From assembly GCA_020630015.1 (NCBI GenBank), contig JAHDCF010000014.1, positions 1 through 41,363 of the forward strand: a stretch of DNA of 41,363 nt. Reading direction: 5' to 3'. Source of the DNA: Planktomarina sp. (lineage in GTDB: Bacteria; Pseudomonadota; Alphaproteobacteria; Rhodobacterales; Rhodobacteraceae). The position numbers and the translations under genes were made by a program. The notes under the pieces are model-generated. The model had not been told where the DNA came from. It ran no database searches and saw only the letters and a list, made by a program, of their open reading frames with translations. The first letter of the stretch is position 1; each line of letters opens with the position of its first letter. This document shows positions 34,002 to 41,363 of this stretch, one piece after another.

Positions 34002-35410
34002 TTCGTTTCCATTTCTTTGATTTCATGTCGCAGGGCATCTGCAAATTCTGGATAATCGCGCGAAAGATCGCCCCACAGCTTTTGACTCGTCACAAATGCA
34101 TCTGTGTTCAACATCGCACTCAGGTCTGCCCAACTGGGTTCCACGTATTCAAATTCAATTTTGCCTGCATCAACATGGCGGGCAAACTGGTGCCAACTTG
34201 CGATACTGCGAATTGCATTCACGGGCAAAATGCCTTGTTTAAAACAACCTTCCAGCGTGGGGCGAATGAAGATAGGAAATTTTGCCATCCCATCCGCGCA
34301 AATACGTGCAATCGTGTCCCCAATCGCCATATTTTCAAATCGCGCTGCGATATCTTTGAGGTAAGCTTCTTTTGAAAATGGCAATTGCAGCGTAATCGCA
34401 GGCAAAACCTCTTTGGTTTCAAAGTTCCAAAAATGCGCGTTCAATTCCTCGTCTCGCATGGCTTCATCAAAGGTTTTCAATCCCTTTAAGGCCGCTAGAT
34501 AAGTGAGCGCCGTATGACCGCCATTCAGAACCCTGATTTTGGTTTCTTCGTAAGGATCAACATCCGCAGTTATCGTCACACCCGCGATTGACAGATTTGG
34601 GGCTGGTCCAGCAAAATCATCTTGCAAAACCCATTGCAAAAACTCTTCCGCCATAATCGGTGAAGTAATTGTTAGACCAGTCAACTCTGTCAATTCAGGT
34701 CCTAAATGATCTGGCGATCTTGGGGTGATCCGATCCACCATCGAACATGGGAAAGAAACATGTTCTTGAACCCAATCTCGTAAATCTGCATCCTCAACCA
34801 ACTCAAGATAGGCCAGAAGATTTTGGCGCAACATTTTCCCGTTTTGGCGAATATTATCGCAACACGCGATCGTAAGTGGACCAACACCGGCACCCTTCCG
34901 CCTTTTCAAAGCACGCCTCAAATACCCGTAAACGGATTGTGGCACCCCACCCGCTGCCTCCGCCTCTATGAGCGGATCGTTGCGGTTTAGTAGGCCATTT
35001 GGATCAGTATAATATCCACTTTCGGTGACTGTAATCGTAACCAAATGCACGGTCGGCAAACACAAAACATCCTCGGCCTGTTCAGCATTCTTAGACCAAT
35101 CTAAAAATGATACGTGGCTGCGAACACGGCGCACCGCAACATCACCTTTGGGTGAATAAGATTTTAAGTAATACCCGTCCAGCCGCTCTGATTCATTTGC
35201 CGCACTTTCGAAACCATCCGCCTCTGCGCTGCGTAAATTCACCGCCGCAATGCCCCAGTTCAGATCACCTGACACATCCATGTAGTCATCAATATACACA
35301 GCCTGATGCGCCCTGTGAAAAGCACCAAACCCCAAGTGCACAACTCCAATGGAACATTTAGAACGATCATAAGACGTCGTCGTGATTAAGGAACGAACTG
35401 GATTATTCAT
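33989..35410 (-). CDS. mtlK: Long-chain mannitol dehydrogenase family protein (MtlK-like)
   Basis: A 473-residue NAD-dependent polyol dehydrogenase. The N-terminal domain begins IGVVHLGFGAFHRAHQAVYID, and the catalytic segment KIRVLNGGHTALTYLAALKG carries the conserved Lys, Asn and His of the family. It oxidises D-mannitol to fructose or related polyols (arabitol, sorbitol); fructuronate reductases share the fold but the operon favours a polyol. It overlaps the AraC gene stop by 4 nt. Confidence 0.88.
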   Translation of the reverse strand: MNNPVRSLITTTSYDRSKCSIGVVHLGFGAFHRAHQAVYIDDYMDVSGDLNWGIAAVNLRSAEADGFESAANESERLDGYYLKSYSPKGDVAVRRVRSHVSFLDWSKNAEQAEDVLCLPTVHLVTITVTESGYYTDPNGLLNRNDPLIEAEAAGGVPQSVYGYLRRALKRRKGAGVGPLTIACCDNIRQNGKMLRQNLLAYLELVEDADLRDWVQEHVSFPCSMVDRITPRSPDHLGPELTELTGLTITSPIMAEEFLQWVLQDDFAGPAPNLSIAGVTITADVDPYEETKIRVLNGGHTALTYLAALKGLKTFDEAMRDEELNAHFWNFETKEVLPAITLQLPFSKEAYLKDIAARFENMAIGDTIARICADGMAKFPIFIRPTLEGCFKQGILPVNAIRSIASWHQFARHVDAGKIEFEYVEPSWADLSAMLNTDAFVTSQKLWGDLSRDYPEFADALRHEIKEMETKWPV

Positions 35411-36300
35411 GCCTGCTTTTCCTGCTTTGGCGCCAAGTCTTTGCGCGCCGTTTCGCGGTAATGAGACGGGCTAACACCTTTGATCTTTAAAAAGTGGCGA
35501 TTAAAGTTGGCGACATTTTTAAAGCCAGCTTTGTGACATATGGTGGTGATCTGATCATCGGATGCATAAAGCATGCTGCACGCCTGTCCCACACGGACGC
35601 GGTTTACAAATTCAACGAAACCGTGCCCTGTCACAGATTGGAAATTTCGGCTGAATGTTATCTGGGTCATGCCAGCCATATCAGCAGCCTTGGCAACCGA
35701 AAGATCATCTTCGAAATTTTTAACCACGTAATCCACAACGGCACCAATTTTTGCCTGCTTACTGCCACCTTCGGGTTGGATCAATTTGATCAAAGATAAA
35801 GTTTTCTTTTCTGCGTGTTCGTTTAGGCGCACCAACAACCTGATGAATGCCAAGATACGTTCCGGCCCTTTGTTGTCACGAATGGCTTCCATATGTCCGC
35901 GCGCAAAGGTTGGGTTAAATCCTTCAAATTTGATACCAGATTGGGCCAGCTGCAGAAATTTCAATATCTCTGAAAACTCAGGAAACCCTTGGGCCAGTTT
36001 TTCTACACTGTCATGGCTGAACTGCACCAACATATCGCGGGTTTGAACGGGTTCGCCCCAGACCTGATCTGTCACCCAATTGTGGGGCAAATTAGGACCA
36101 ATCATGAACAAATCACCTGCTTTGAAATCGCCAATATAATCCCCAACGAATGCTTTGCCACGGGTGTCGGTAATCAGATGCAATTCATATTCTTCATGGG
36201 CATGCCAGCGACACAAATCAGAAGGCCAACCATGTTCCAGATATCGAATGGATCGGGTGGATCGATCAACAACTTCAAGTTCAGGGATCATAATCGACAT
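35407..36300 (-). CDS. AraC-family regulator inside the polyol operon (MtlR-like)
   Basis: A 297-residue regulator. The N-terminal cupin-like sensor domain contains WHAHEEYELHLITDTRGKAFVG, and the C-terminal two helix-turn-helix motifs contain SVAKAADMAGMTQITFSRNFQSVTG and ITTICHKAGFKNVANFNRHFLKI. AraC/XylS-type MtlR activates mannitol genes in Pseudomonas, so activation by polyol is likely. It lies between the SDR (4-nt gap) and mtlK (4-nt overlap), meaning that it would be made from the operon it presumably controls. Confidence 0.88.
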   Translation of the reverse strand: MSIMIPELEVVDRSTRSIRYLEHGWPSDLCRWHAHEEYELHLITDTRGKAFVGDYIGDFKAGDLFMIGPNLPHNWVTDQVWGEPVQTRDMLVQFSHDSVEKLAQGFPEFSEILKFLQLAQSGIKFEGFNPTFARGHMEAIRDNKGPERILAFIRLLVRLNEHAEKKTLSLIKLIQPEGGSKQAKIGAVVDYVVKNFEDDLSVAKAADMAGMTQITFSRNFQSVTGHGFVEFVNRVRVGQACSMLYASDDQITTICHKAGFKNVANFNRHFLKIKGVSPSHYRETARKDLAPKQEKQA

Positions 36301-36304
36301 CAGA

Positions 36305-37063
36305 TCACCTCAACACATTGCCGCCATCGACGCCGATGGTCTGCGCCGTGAGATACTCTGATTGATCACTGGCCAAAAACACAGCAACCCTTGCCACATC
36401 TTCGGGTGATCCCATATGGCCCAAAGGAACGGCCCGACCAACTTCGCGCTTTTTCTGCCCAATTTCTTTGCCTTCGAATTTGGCAAACAAAGCGTCTACA
36501 TCCTTCCACATCGGGGTATCGATCACACCCGGTGAAATCGCATTAACGCGTACCCCCTTCCGCGCGAGCGCCAAGGCGGCGGATTGTGTATAGCTGATAA
36601 CGGCCGCCTTTGTTGCACAATAATGGGCAACCAAGGCTTCCCCGCGATGCCCCGCTTGGCTGGCCAAATTGATAATTGAACCTTTGCTTTCCTGCGACAC
36701 GATTGACTGTGCCGTTGCTTGCATAATTGCATAAAATGCACGCACATTCACGCCGAACAATCGATCGAAGGACGCCAGATCCGCATCCAATACAGACCCC
36801 ATATCGAAGATAGCTGCGTTATTAAAAAGCACGACTGGTTTGATGTCAGATATCCAATCCAAACACCCTTGCAGTCCCTGTTCATCCAAAAGATCAAAGG
36901 GGCGATATTCCGCAGGGCCATCAAATTCGCTTGCGATATCTGTGGCGTACACTTTGGCGCCAAGCGCGGAAAAATGCTCAACCGTGCTCGCCCCAATGCC
37001 GCCGCAAGCGCCGGTGACGAAGCAGATTTTTCCCGTCAGATCGGTTGGCGCGGCGTTCAGCAT
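36305..37063 (-). CDS. Short-chain dehydrogenase, sorbitol/polyol type (SmoS-like)
   Basis: A 252-residue classical SDR. The cofactor motif is TGACGGIGA, the NNA motif is FNNAAIF, and the catalytic Ser-Tyr-Lys lie in NLASQAGHRG and YCATKAAV. The end QTIGVDGGNVLR is typical. With the transporter it probably oxidises sorbitol or a related alditol to a ketose. Translation most likely starts at the ATG at 37063, one nt overlapping the permease stop (TGATG); a GTG at 37066 would add one residue. Confidence 0.86.
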   Translation of the reverse strand: MLNAAPTDLTGKICFVTGACGGIGASTVEHFSALGAKVYATDIASEFDGPAEYRPFDLLDEQGLQGCLDWISDIKPVVLFNNAAIFDMGSVLDADLASFDRLFGVNVRAFYAIMQATAQSIVSQESKGSIINLASQAGHRGEALVAHYCATKAAVISYTQSAALALARKGVRVNAISPGVIDTPMWKDVDALFAKFEGKEIGQKKREVGRAVPLGHMGSPEDVARVAVFLASDQSEYLTAQTIGVDGGNVLR

Positions 37064-37899
37064 CACTTAACCGCCCCAAATGTCAGACCTTGCACCAACT
37101 GCTTTTGACAAAACCAACCCAACACAACAATTGGCCCAACCGCCGCAGTAGACACCGCTGACAATCGCCCAAAGAATAGACCTTCAGGTGCCCGGTTTCC
37201 TTCGATCAGTTTCGAAAGCGTGGCCGCATCAATGGTTGTCAATCGGACGGTCCAATAGGCTTCGTTCCAACAAAAAATAAAGGTCAGCAACGCAGTAGAG
37301 GCAATTCCACCCCACGCCAGCGGGATGAGGATATCCTTAATTTCACCCCAGGTGTTTACGCCATCCATCTTGCCTGCTTCCAAAATCTCTTTTGGAATTT
37401 CTTTGAAATAGGTGAACAACATCCAAATCGCGATCGGCAAGTTGATCAAACACAAGACCAAAATGACCAAGAAATGCGTATCAAAGATGCCAAGAAAATT
37501 TTTGGTCAGAAATGTCATAGGATACAAAACCGCCGCGGCCGGAAGCATTTTAGTGGACAACATCCACATCAAAATATCCTTGGTGTGACGACTTGGATTG
37601 AACGCCATGGCATAAGCGCAAGGCACGCCAACCGCCAATGCAAACACGGTGGCAAACGTTGCGGTGATGACCGAATTTATCGCAAAACGCCAATAGTCGT
37701 AATTCTCAGTCATATTGGTGTAGTTTTCCAACGTCGGCGTAAAGCTGAACAAAAACTCTGGCTTCACCGCATCGGCATCCGTTTTGAAACTTGTCAAAAC
37801 CATCCAAAAAATCGGAAAAAAGAAAATGATTGCAACAACCCAAGCCACGACAGGCCAGAATATGTCACCAAACTTAGATTTTCCTGTCACTGCAGCCAT
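37063..37899 (-). CDS. smoG: Carbohydrate ABC transporter permease (SmoG-like)
   Basis: A 278-residue inner-membrane permease of the MalG/CUT1 group with six helices. The EAA loop that docks the ATPase is EAGKMDGVNTWGEIKDILIPLAWGG. The N-terminal FFPIFWMVLTSFKTDADAV is typical. It follows the other permease gene by 11 nt. Sugar alcohol specificity is inferred from the neighbouring dehydrogenases. Confidence 0.9.
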   Translation of the reverse strand: MAAVTGKSKFGDIFWPVVAWVVAIIFFFPIFWMVLTSFKTDADAVKPEFLFSFTPTLENYTNMTENYDYWRFAINSVITATFATVFALAVGVPCAYAMAFNPSRHTKDILMWMLSTKMLPAAAVLYPMTFLTKNFLGIFDTHFLVILVLCLINLPIAIWMLFTYFKEIPKEILEAGKMDGVNTWGEIKDILIPLAWGGIASTALLTFIFCWNEAYWTVRLTTIDAATLSKLIEGNRAPEGLFFGRLSAVSTAAVGPIVVLGWFCQKQLVQGLTFGAVK

Positions 37900-37910
37900 C
37901 TTTTCAGTCC

Positions 37911-38858
37911 TCAGTCCATCAAGCTTTTGCCAATCATGCGCAGCAAAAATATTGCAACGATATTGGCCAAAATTACAGCGAAGATTCCCGTCGCACTCGC
38001 TGCGCCGATGTTGTTTGTCGAAAATTCACCAATCAGATACGGCAAGTTCTTGTTCCCATTCCCGCGGCTGACGATCTCTATTTCTGCGTACAGGGAAAGG
38101 TGAAAAATTGATTGGATCATGACAACAATCGCAATTGGTCGCGCCAAGTGTGGAACCGTCAGATTTATGAATTGTGACCAAGCCCCTGCCCCGTCCAAAA
38201 TCGCGGCTTCTTTTTGTTGTTGATCTTCGGATTGAAGCGACGTCATAAAAATCAACACTGCAAATGGAGTCCACTGCCAAGCCACCATAATGATCACGGC
38301 ATAGGCGGATGTCTGTGTTGCGCGAAATGAAATTGGTTCAAATTCAGGCCAAAGCGAGAAAAATCCCCCCAGCACAGGAAAATCTCGCATACCTGCAATC
38401 AGCTCATTGATGCCATTAACAGCCAAGCCCTGAAGGCCAAGTACGGGATCCAAAATCATATTGATCCACAATACTGCATTTACAGCTGGCATCACAAAAA
38501 AGGGAGAGATCAACAATACCCTGACGATACCACGCCCCGGAAACGTTCGGTTAACCAACACCGCAATCGCCAATCCCAGCACAACGGTTATGATCAGAAT
38601 ACTGCCAACAATGAACAAGCTATTTTGGACCGCAAACCAAAAATCCTTGGCCTTATAAAGTACAAATTCATAGTTTCCAAAGCCCCGCCAATTGCTAAGG
38701 CTGGGTGTTGTCCATTCAGGTTTACGAAGGTTGTTCAGAACATACCGAATGAACGAAAAGTAAAGCGTCATGCTTAAGGGCACCAACATCCAAATCAAAA
38801 GCAATATGACCGCTGGTGTCTGCAATAATTTTGGAAGGGTCCGCTTTGACATTGCCAT
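37911..38858 (-). CDS. smoF: Carbohydrate ABC transporter permease (SmoF-like)
   Basis: A 315-residue permease of the MalF/CUT1 group. Helix 1 is in TPAVILLLIWMLVPLSMTLYFSF, and the EAA loop is KEAAILDGAGAWSQFINLTVPHLARP. The ATG at 38858 (MAMSKRTL) gives a length normal for the family; 25 further upstream residues read as leader. It is separated from the binding-protein gene by a 130-nt gap with two strong hairpins. Confidence 0.9.
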   Translation of the reverse strand: MAMSKRTLPKLLQTPAVILLLIWMLVPLSMTLYFSFIRYVLNNLRKPEWTTPSLSNWRGFGNYEFVLYKAKDFWFAVQNSLFIVGSILIITVVLGLAIAVLVNRTFPGRGIVRVLLISPFFVMPAVNAVLWINMILDPVLGLQGLAVNGINELIAGMRDFPVLGGFFSLWPEFEPISFRATQTSAYAVIIMVAWQWTPFAVLIFMTSLQSEDQQQKEAAILDGAGAWSQFINLTVPHLARPIAIVVMIQSIFHLSLYAEIEIVSRGNGNKNLPYLIGEFSTNNIGAASATGIFAVILANIVAIFLLRMIGKSLMD

Positions 38859-38905
38859 GATGTCCTTAAGAATAATGGATTTACGAAAGCTTCGAAGCGA
38901 AAGCC

Positions 38906-38935
38906 GGTTGCCCTGAAAATGCATTAAGGGCAACC
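38906..38935 (-). repeat. 9-bp stem-loop in the binding protein-permease gap
   Basis: GGTTGCCCT (38906-38914) pairs perfectly with AGGGCAACC (38927-38935) around a 12-nt loop. There is no U-tract. Probably an mRNA stabiliser or attenuator like those between malE and malF. Confidence 0.75.
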
Positions 38936-38947
38936 TAAATTTTAGTT

Positions 38948-38972
38948 GAAAGGGCAGTCAAACCGCCCTTTC
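38948..38972 (-). terminator. 8-bp stem-loop just after the binding-protein gene
   Basis: GAAAGGGC (38948-38955) pairs with GCCCTTTC (38965-38972) around a 9-nt loop. In the direction of the operon it follows the stop by 16 nt. Only a weak U-rich run follows, so partial termination is plausible, giving more binding protein than permease. Confidence 0.6.
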
Positions 38973-38988
38973 CGCAGGGAGGACCTGA

Positions 38989-40272
38989 TTAGTAGTAACC
39001 CGCTTCTGACATGATTGCGTCAGCAGCAGCTTGTGCAGCAGCCAAAGCATCTTCGACAGATTTAGCACCTGAAAGAGCCGCAGCCATTTCTTGTGCAACA
39101 GCGGAACCAACTTCTGGGAACTCAGGGATCGCGGCGAACTGAACACCAACGTATGGTTTCAGGTCAGATGCAGCCGGAGCAGCAGAGTCGATTGCAGCCA
39201 TTTCAGCAGCGGCGAAACCCGCAACAGCCTGGAATTCAGGAATTGCATATGTTGAAGCGCGCTGACCTGTTGGAACAGAACCCCAACCGAAGTCTGGGTG
39301 GTTACCTACAGCCTGAACGTAGTCTTTGGAAGTTGCCCACTCGATGAAAGCCATCGCAGCGTCTTTGTTTTCTGTTCCTGCAGGTACGGCCATTGCCCAT
39401 GCCCACAACCAGTTTGCACCAGCTGCTACACCAGCGTTAGGTGATTGTGCGTAAGCAACATTTTCGTTTTCAAGGAAAGAAGCAGCGATTGTTGCGTCAA
39501 TCCAAAGACCACACTTGTCTTCGTTATAAAGAGCAAGGATTTCGTTGAAAGAGTTACCTTCAGAACCTGGAGGGCCGTAGTTGCCCAGTAGGTCTACGTA
39601 GAAGTTAACAGCTTGGTTCCACATAGCTGAATCCAACTGTGGACGGCCTTCTGCGTCAAACCATGCACCACCGAAGGAGTTCACAACTGTTGTGATGAAC
39701 GCCATGTTGTCGCCCCAACCTGGCTTACCGCGCAAACAAGCACCGTAAACGCCATTGTCTGGGTCGTGCATTGCTGCAGCTGCGTCCATGACGCGTGCCC
39801 AGCTGTCGTTGTCGTTGATTGTTACGCCAGCTGCGTCAGCAAGATCTTTACGGTACATAACCATTGAAGATTCACCGTAGAATGGTGCAGCGTACAATGT
39901 GCCTTCGTGTGAAAGGCCAGCACGCATTGCTGGTAGAATATCTTCTACGTCGTAATCTGCGCCAAAGTTTAGCGGCTCAATCCAGCCAGCAGCACCCCAG
40001 ATTGGAGCTTCTTGCATGCCGATGTTGATGATGTCGTACTGACCACCACCGGTTGCTGTGTCAGAAGTTACCTGCTCACGCAGAACGCCTTCTTCCAGAG
40101 AAACCCAGTTCAATTTGACGCCGGTTTCGGCTGTGTAGGCTTCTGCAACTTTTTGCATGTTGATCATGTGACCGTTGTTAACGATCGCGATTGTAAGTTC
40201 CTGCGCAGAAGCAGCGGTGACGCCAGCGGCGGCAATCGCGATACCTGCAACAGTGTTGAATAGAGATTTCAT
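38989..40272 (-). CDS. smoE: Polyol ABC transporter substrate-binding protein (SmoE-like)
   Basis: A 427-residue periplasmic binding protein. The Sec signal peptide has a basic start and an alanine-rich core ending ASA at residue 23, with mature QELTIAIV. The type 1 extracellular solute-binding fold has ETGVKLNWVSLEEGVLREQV and FYGESSMVMYRKDLADAAG. It captures a sugar alcohol for the permeases downstream. A strong GGAGG site precedes the ATG. First gene of the operon. Codon use looks more optimised than in neighbours, which fits high expression. Confidence 0.92.
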   Translation of the reverse strand: MKSLFNTVAGIAIAAAGVTAASAQELTIAIVNNGHMINMQKVAEAYTAETGVKLNWVSLEEGVLREQVTSDTATGGGQYDIINIGMQEAPIWGAAGWIEPLNFGADYDVEDILPAMRAGLSHEGTLYAAPFYGESSMVMYRKDLADAAGVTINDNDSWARVMDAAAAMHDPDNGVYGACLRGKPGWGDNMAFITTVVNSFGGAWFDAEGRPQLDSAMWNQAVNFYVDLLGNYGPPGSEGNSFNEILALYNEDKCGLWIDATIAASFLENENVAYAQSPNAGVAAGANWLWAWAMAVPAGTENKDAAMAFIEWATSKDYVQAVGNHPDFGWGSVPTGQRASTYAIPEFQAVAGFAAAEMAAIDSAAPAASDLKPYVGVQFAAIPEFPEVGSAVAQEMAAALSGAKSVEDALAAAQAAADAIMSEAGYY

Positions 40273-40836
40273 GTCTTTCCTCCCAAGATATGACAGACTC
40301 AGTAAATTTCCGTCCTTTGAAGGTGCAGAAAGCCTGCCAAACCAGCTACTATGATTTCATCAAATTGGTATACTATTTTAACAACAAAGCCCCTGAATTT
40401 CCTATTTTTGTGTAATTTATGAATAGGAACCACCCAATATCTGTACTTTTCATACACAAATCAGCGGGAGATTCTTTTGCCGGTCTGCGGCTGTGTATGG
40501 CCATAAGGCAAAACGTTTCACGCCCCAAATCAAGGGTGATCCCGGACAGAAAACCCACCCACAATTCTAGTGCCCCCTGCCCGAAAGGGCCAGCGTTCGG
40601 TGCATTAACCATCGCCAAAACCCCATCCAAAACAGCCGCACAAACCGTACACAACCTGTACACAATCCGTACACCGGGCAGTTTAAAACCCCAAAATTCA
40701 CAAAGGTTAACAAATCTGCGGGAAACATTTAATGAATCGTAAAAGTTGAGCGTTTCCGCCGCACGATCTGGGCGATCCCAACGCAAAACAACCCAAATCG
40801 GAATTGTCCTGAAGGGTGTGACTGAAAGGAAAGATT
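40273..40836. promoter_or_regulatory. 564-nt divergent regulatory region
   Basis: No convincing gene is present. It holds the GTGTAC array B (40639-40674), the inverted repeat TTCCTATT/AATAGGAA (40399-40406 and 40422-40429), a TTGGTATACTA element near 40364-40375, and the Shine-Dalgarno of smoE. It should control both the polyol operon (-) and the flavin oxidoreductase gene (+). A 137-residue reading frame on the minus strand (40373-40786) shows no family signature and is not called. Confidence 0.6.
40639..40674 (-). repeat. GTGTAC array B: inverted copy of array A
   Basis: On the minus strand GTGTAC starts at 40674, 40663 and 40652, an exact 11-bp period, then GTG at 40641-40639. The first 25 nt are identical to 12-36 of this window. 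It is 163 bp upstream of the flavin oxidoreductase start and 367 bp upstream of smoE on the minus strand. Confidence 0.8.
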
Positions 40837-41363
40837 GTGCCCAAACTCCTTGATCCTTTTCAGCTAAAGCATCTTACGTTGCGCAATCGTATTGTCAGCA
40901 CATCGCATGCGCCCAATTATGTGGAAGATGGCCATCCCCGAGATCGATACCGTCTGTATCACGAAGAAAAGGCCAAGGGCGGCGTGTCTTTGACCATGAT
41001 CGGCGGATCCACAAATATCGCCCCCGACAGCCCGTCTGTCTTTGGGCAGCTATATGCAGGTGACGACAGCATCGTTCCTTGGTTTCAAAAGCTAACCGAT
41101 GGTGTGCACAAACACGGTGCCGCGGTGATGTGCCAGATCACCCACATGGGGCGGCGAACAGCGTGGGATGATGGGCACTGGCTGCCGGTTTTGGCGCCCT
41201 CTGCCGTGCGCGAACGCGCCCACCGCGCCTTTCCGAAAGTGATGGAACAAGACGATATCGATCGGGTCATTGGTGATTTCGCCGCCGCCGCGCGAAGGTG
41301 TCAGGACGGCGGGTTTGATGGGATCGAACTTCTTTCACACTCTCACCTTTTGGGGCAATTCCT
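40837..41363 (+). CDS. NADH:flavin oxidoreductase, TMADH/2,4-dienoyl-CoA reductase type (partial)
   Basis: The first 175 codons of an old yellow enzyme-family protein, cut by the window edge. LLDPFQLKHLTLRNRIVSTSH starts the FMN barrel, and QITHMGRRTAWDDG is the conserved active-site region. The pattern (HAPNYVEDGHPRDRYRLYHEEKAKGG) is like N-methyl amine demethylases acting on dimethylglycine, stachydrine or N-methylproline, but the rest is needed to tell. GTG start with AGGA 7 nt upstream. It is divergent from the polyol operon. Confidence 0.82.
   Translation, partial: MPKLLDPFQLKHLTLRNRIVSTSHAPNYVEDGHPRDRYRLYHEEKAKGGVSLTMIGGSTNIAPDSPSVFGQLYAGDDSIVPWFQKLTDGVHKHGAAVMCQITHMGRRTAWDDGHWLPVLAPSAVRERAHRAFPKVMEQDDIDRVIGDFAAAARRCQDGGFDGIELLSHSHLLGQF

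Noticed and set aside
40373-40786. 137-residue minus-strand reading frame in the regulatory gap
   Set aside because: No ribosome-binding site or family signature, and it covers the GTGTAC array and other likely control sites.
1-41363. CRISPR arrays, insertion sequences, prophage or rRNA genes
   Set aside because: None seen: no regularly spaced 25-40 nt direct repeats, transposase or integrase motifs, or rRNA sequence.

Overview
The window looks like chromosomal DNA of a marine alphaproteobacterium, most likely Rhodobacterales (Roseobacter group). The base composition is moderate (roughly 50% GC by eye). Signs of the lineage include the SspB-fumC-DUF4169-ribbon-helix-helix cluster, an RNase E with an acidic insertion in its S1 domain, a DUF1476 (F1-ATPase zeta) protein, a B12-dependent methionine synthase split into separate genes, and a SmoEFGK/SmoS/MtlK-type polyol operon. 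I see no insertion sequence, integrase, prophage, CRISPR array or rRNA. Almost all of the sequence is tightly packed coding DNA.

Layout. 1-6.8 kb (+): release factor RF3, a GT2 glycosyltransferase, an RhlE-type helicase, SspB, fumarase C and three small proteins, ending in three tandem hairpins. 6.8-10.3 kb (-): CcdA, an alpha/beta hydrolase-like membrane protein and a cytochrome P450. 10.3-13.6 kb: a TusA-family protein (+) convergent with rne (-), which has a long structured leader. 13.6-16.7 kb (-): a DctB/DctD-like two-component pair whose regulator lacks GAFTGA. 16.8-18.4 kb (-): purC-purS-purQ. 18.6-22.7 kb: DUF1476, then the split methionine synthase locus (homocysteine methyltransferase unit, radical SAM protein, corrinoid protein, DUF1638). 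22.7-26.5 kb: SufE, a lipoprotein, and purM-purN-rnd. 26.6-29.1 kb: tRNA with CAT anticodon, an orphan histidine kinase, a metallo-beta-lactamase-fold hydrolase and tRNA-Asn. 29.1-33.0 kb: a GT61/TPR protein, a BASS-family transporter and an acyltransferase. 33.0-40.3 kb (-): a seven-gene polyol uptake and oxidation operon with its own AraC-family regulator. 40.8 kb to the end (+): the 5' part of an NADH:flavin oxidoreductase.

How genes work together. PurC, PurS, PurQ, PurM and PurN cover five polypeptides of de novo IMP synthesis in two separate operons. The B12 locus should carry the homocysteine-binding and cobalamin-binding parts of methionine synthase; the folate-binding part must lie elsewhere. 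The polyol operon imports a sugar alcohol by ABC transport, then oxidises it with an SDR and a long-chain mannitol dehydrogenase.

Most unusual structure: (1) an 11-bp-period GTGTAC array at the left edge is repeated, sharing a 25-bp identical string, in inverted orientation 40.6 kb away; (2) three 21-nt hairpins follow each other with exact 24-nt period at 6750-6818; (3) the homocysteine methyltransferase gene has a promoter-region dyad plus a leader hairpin that buries its AUG, a possible undescribed control element for methionine synthesis. All functional assignments come from reading motifs and recalling families; no database search was run.
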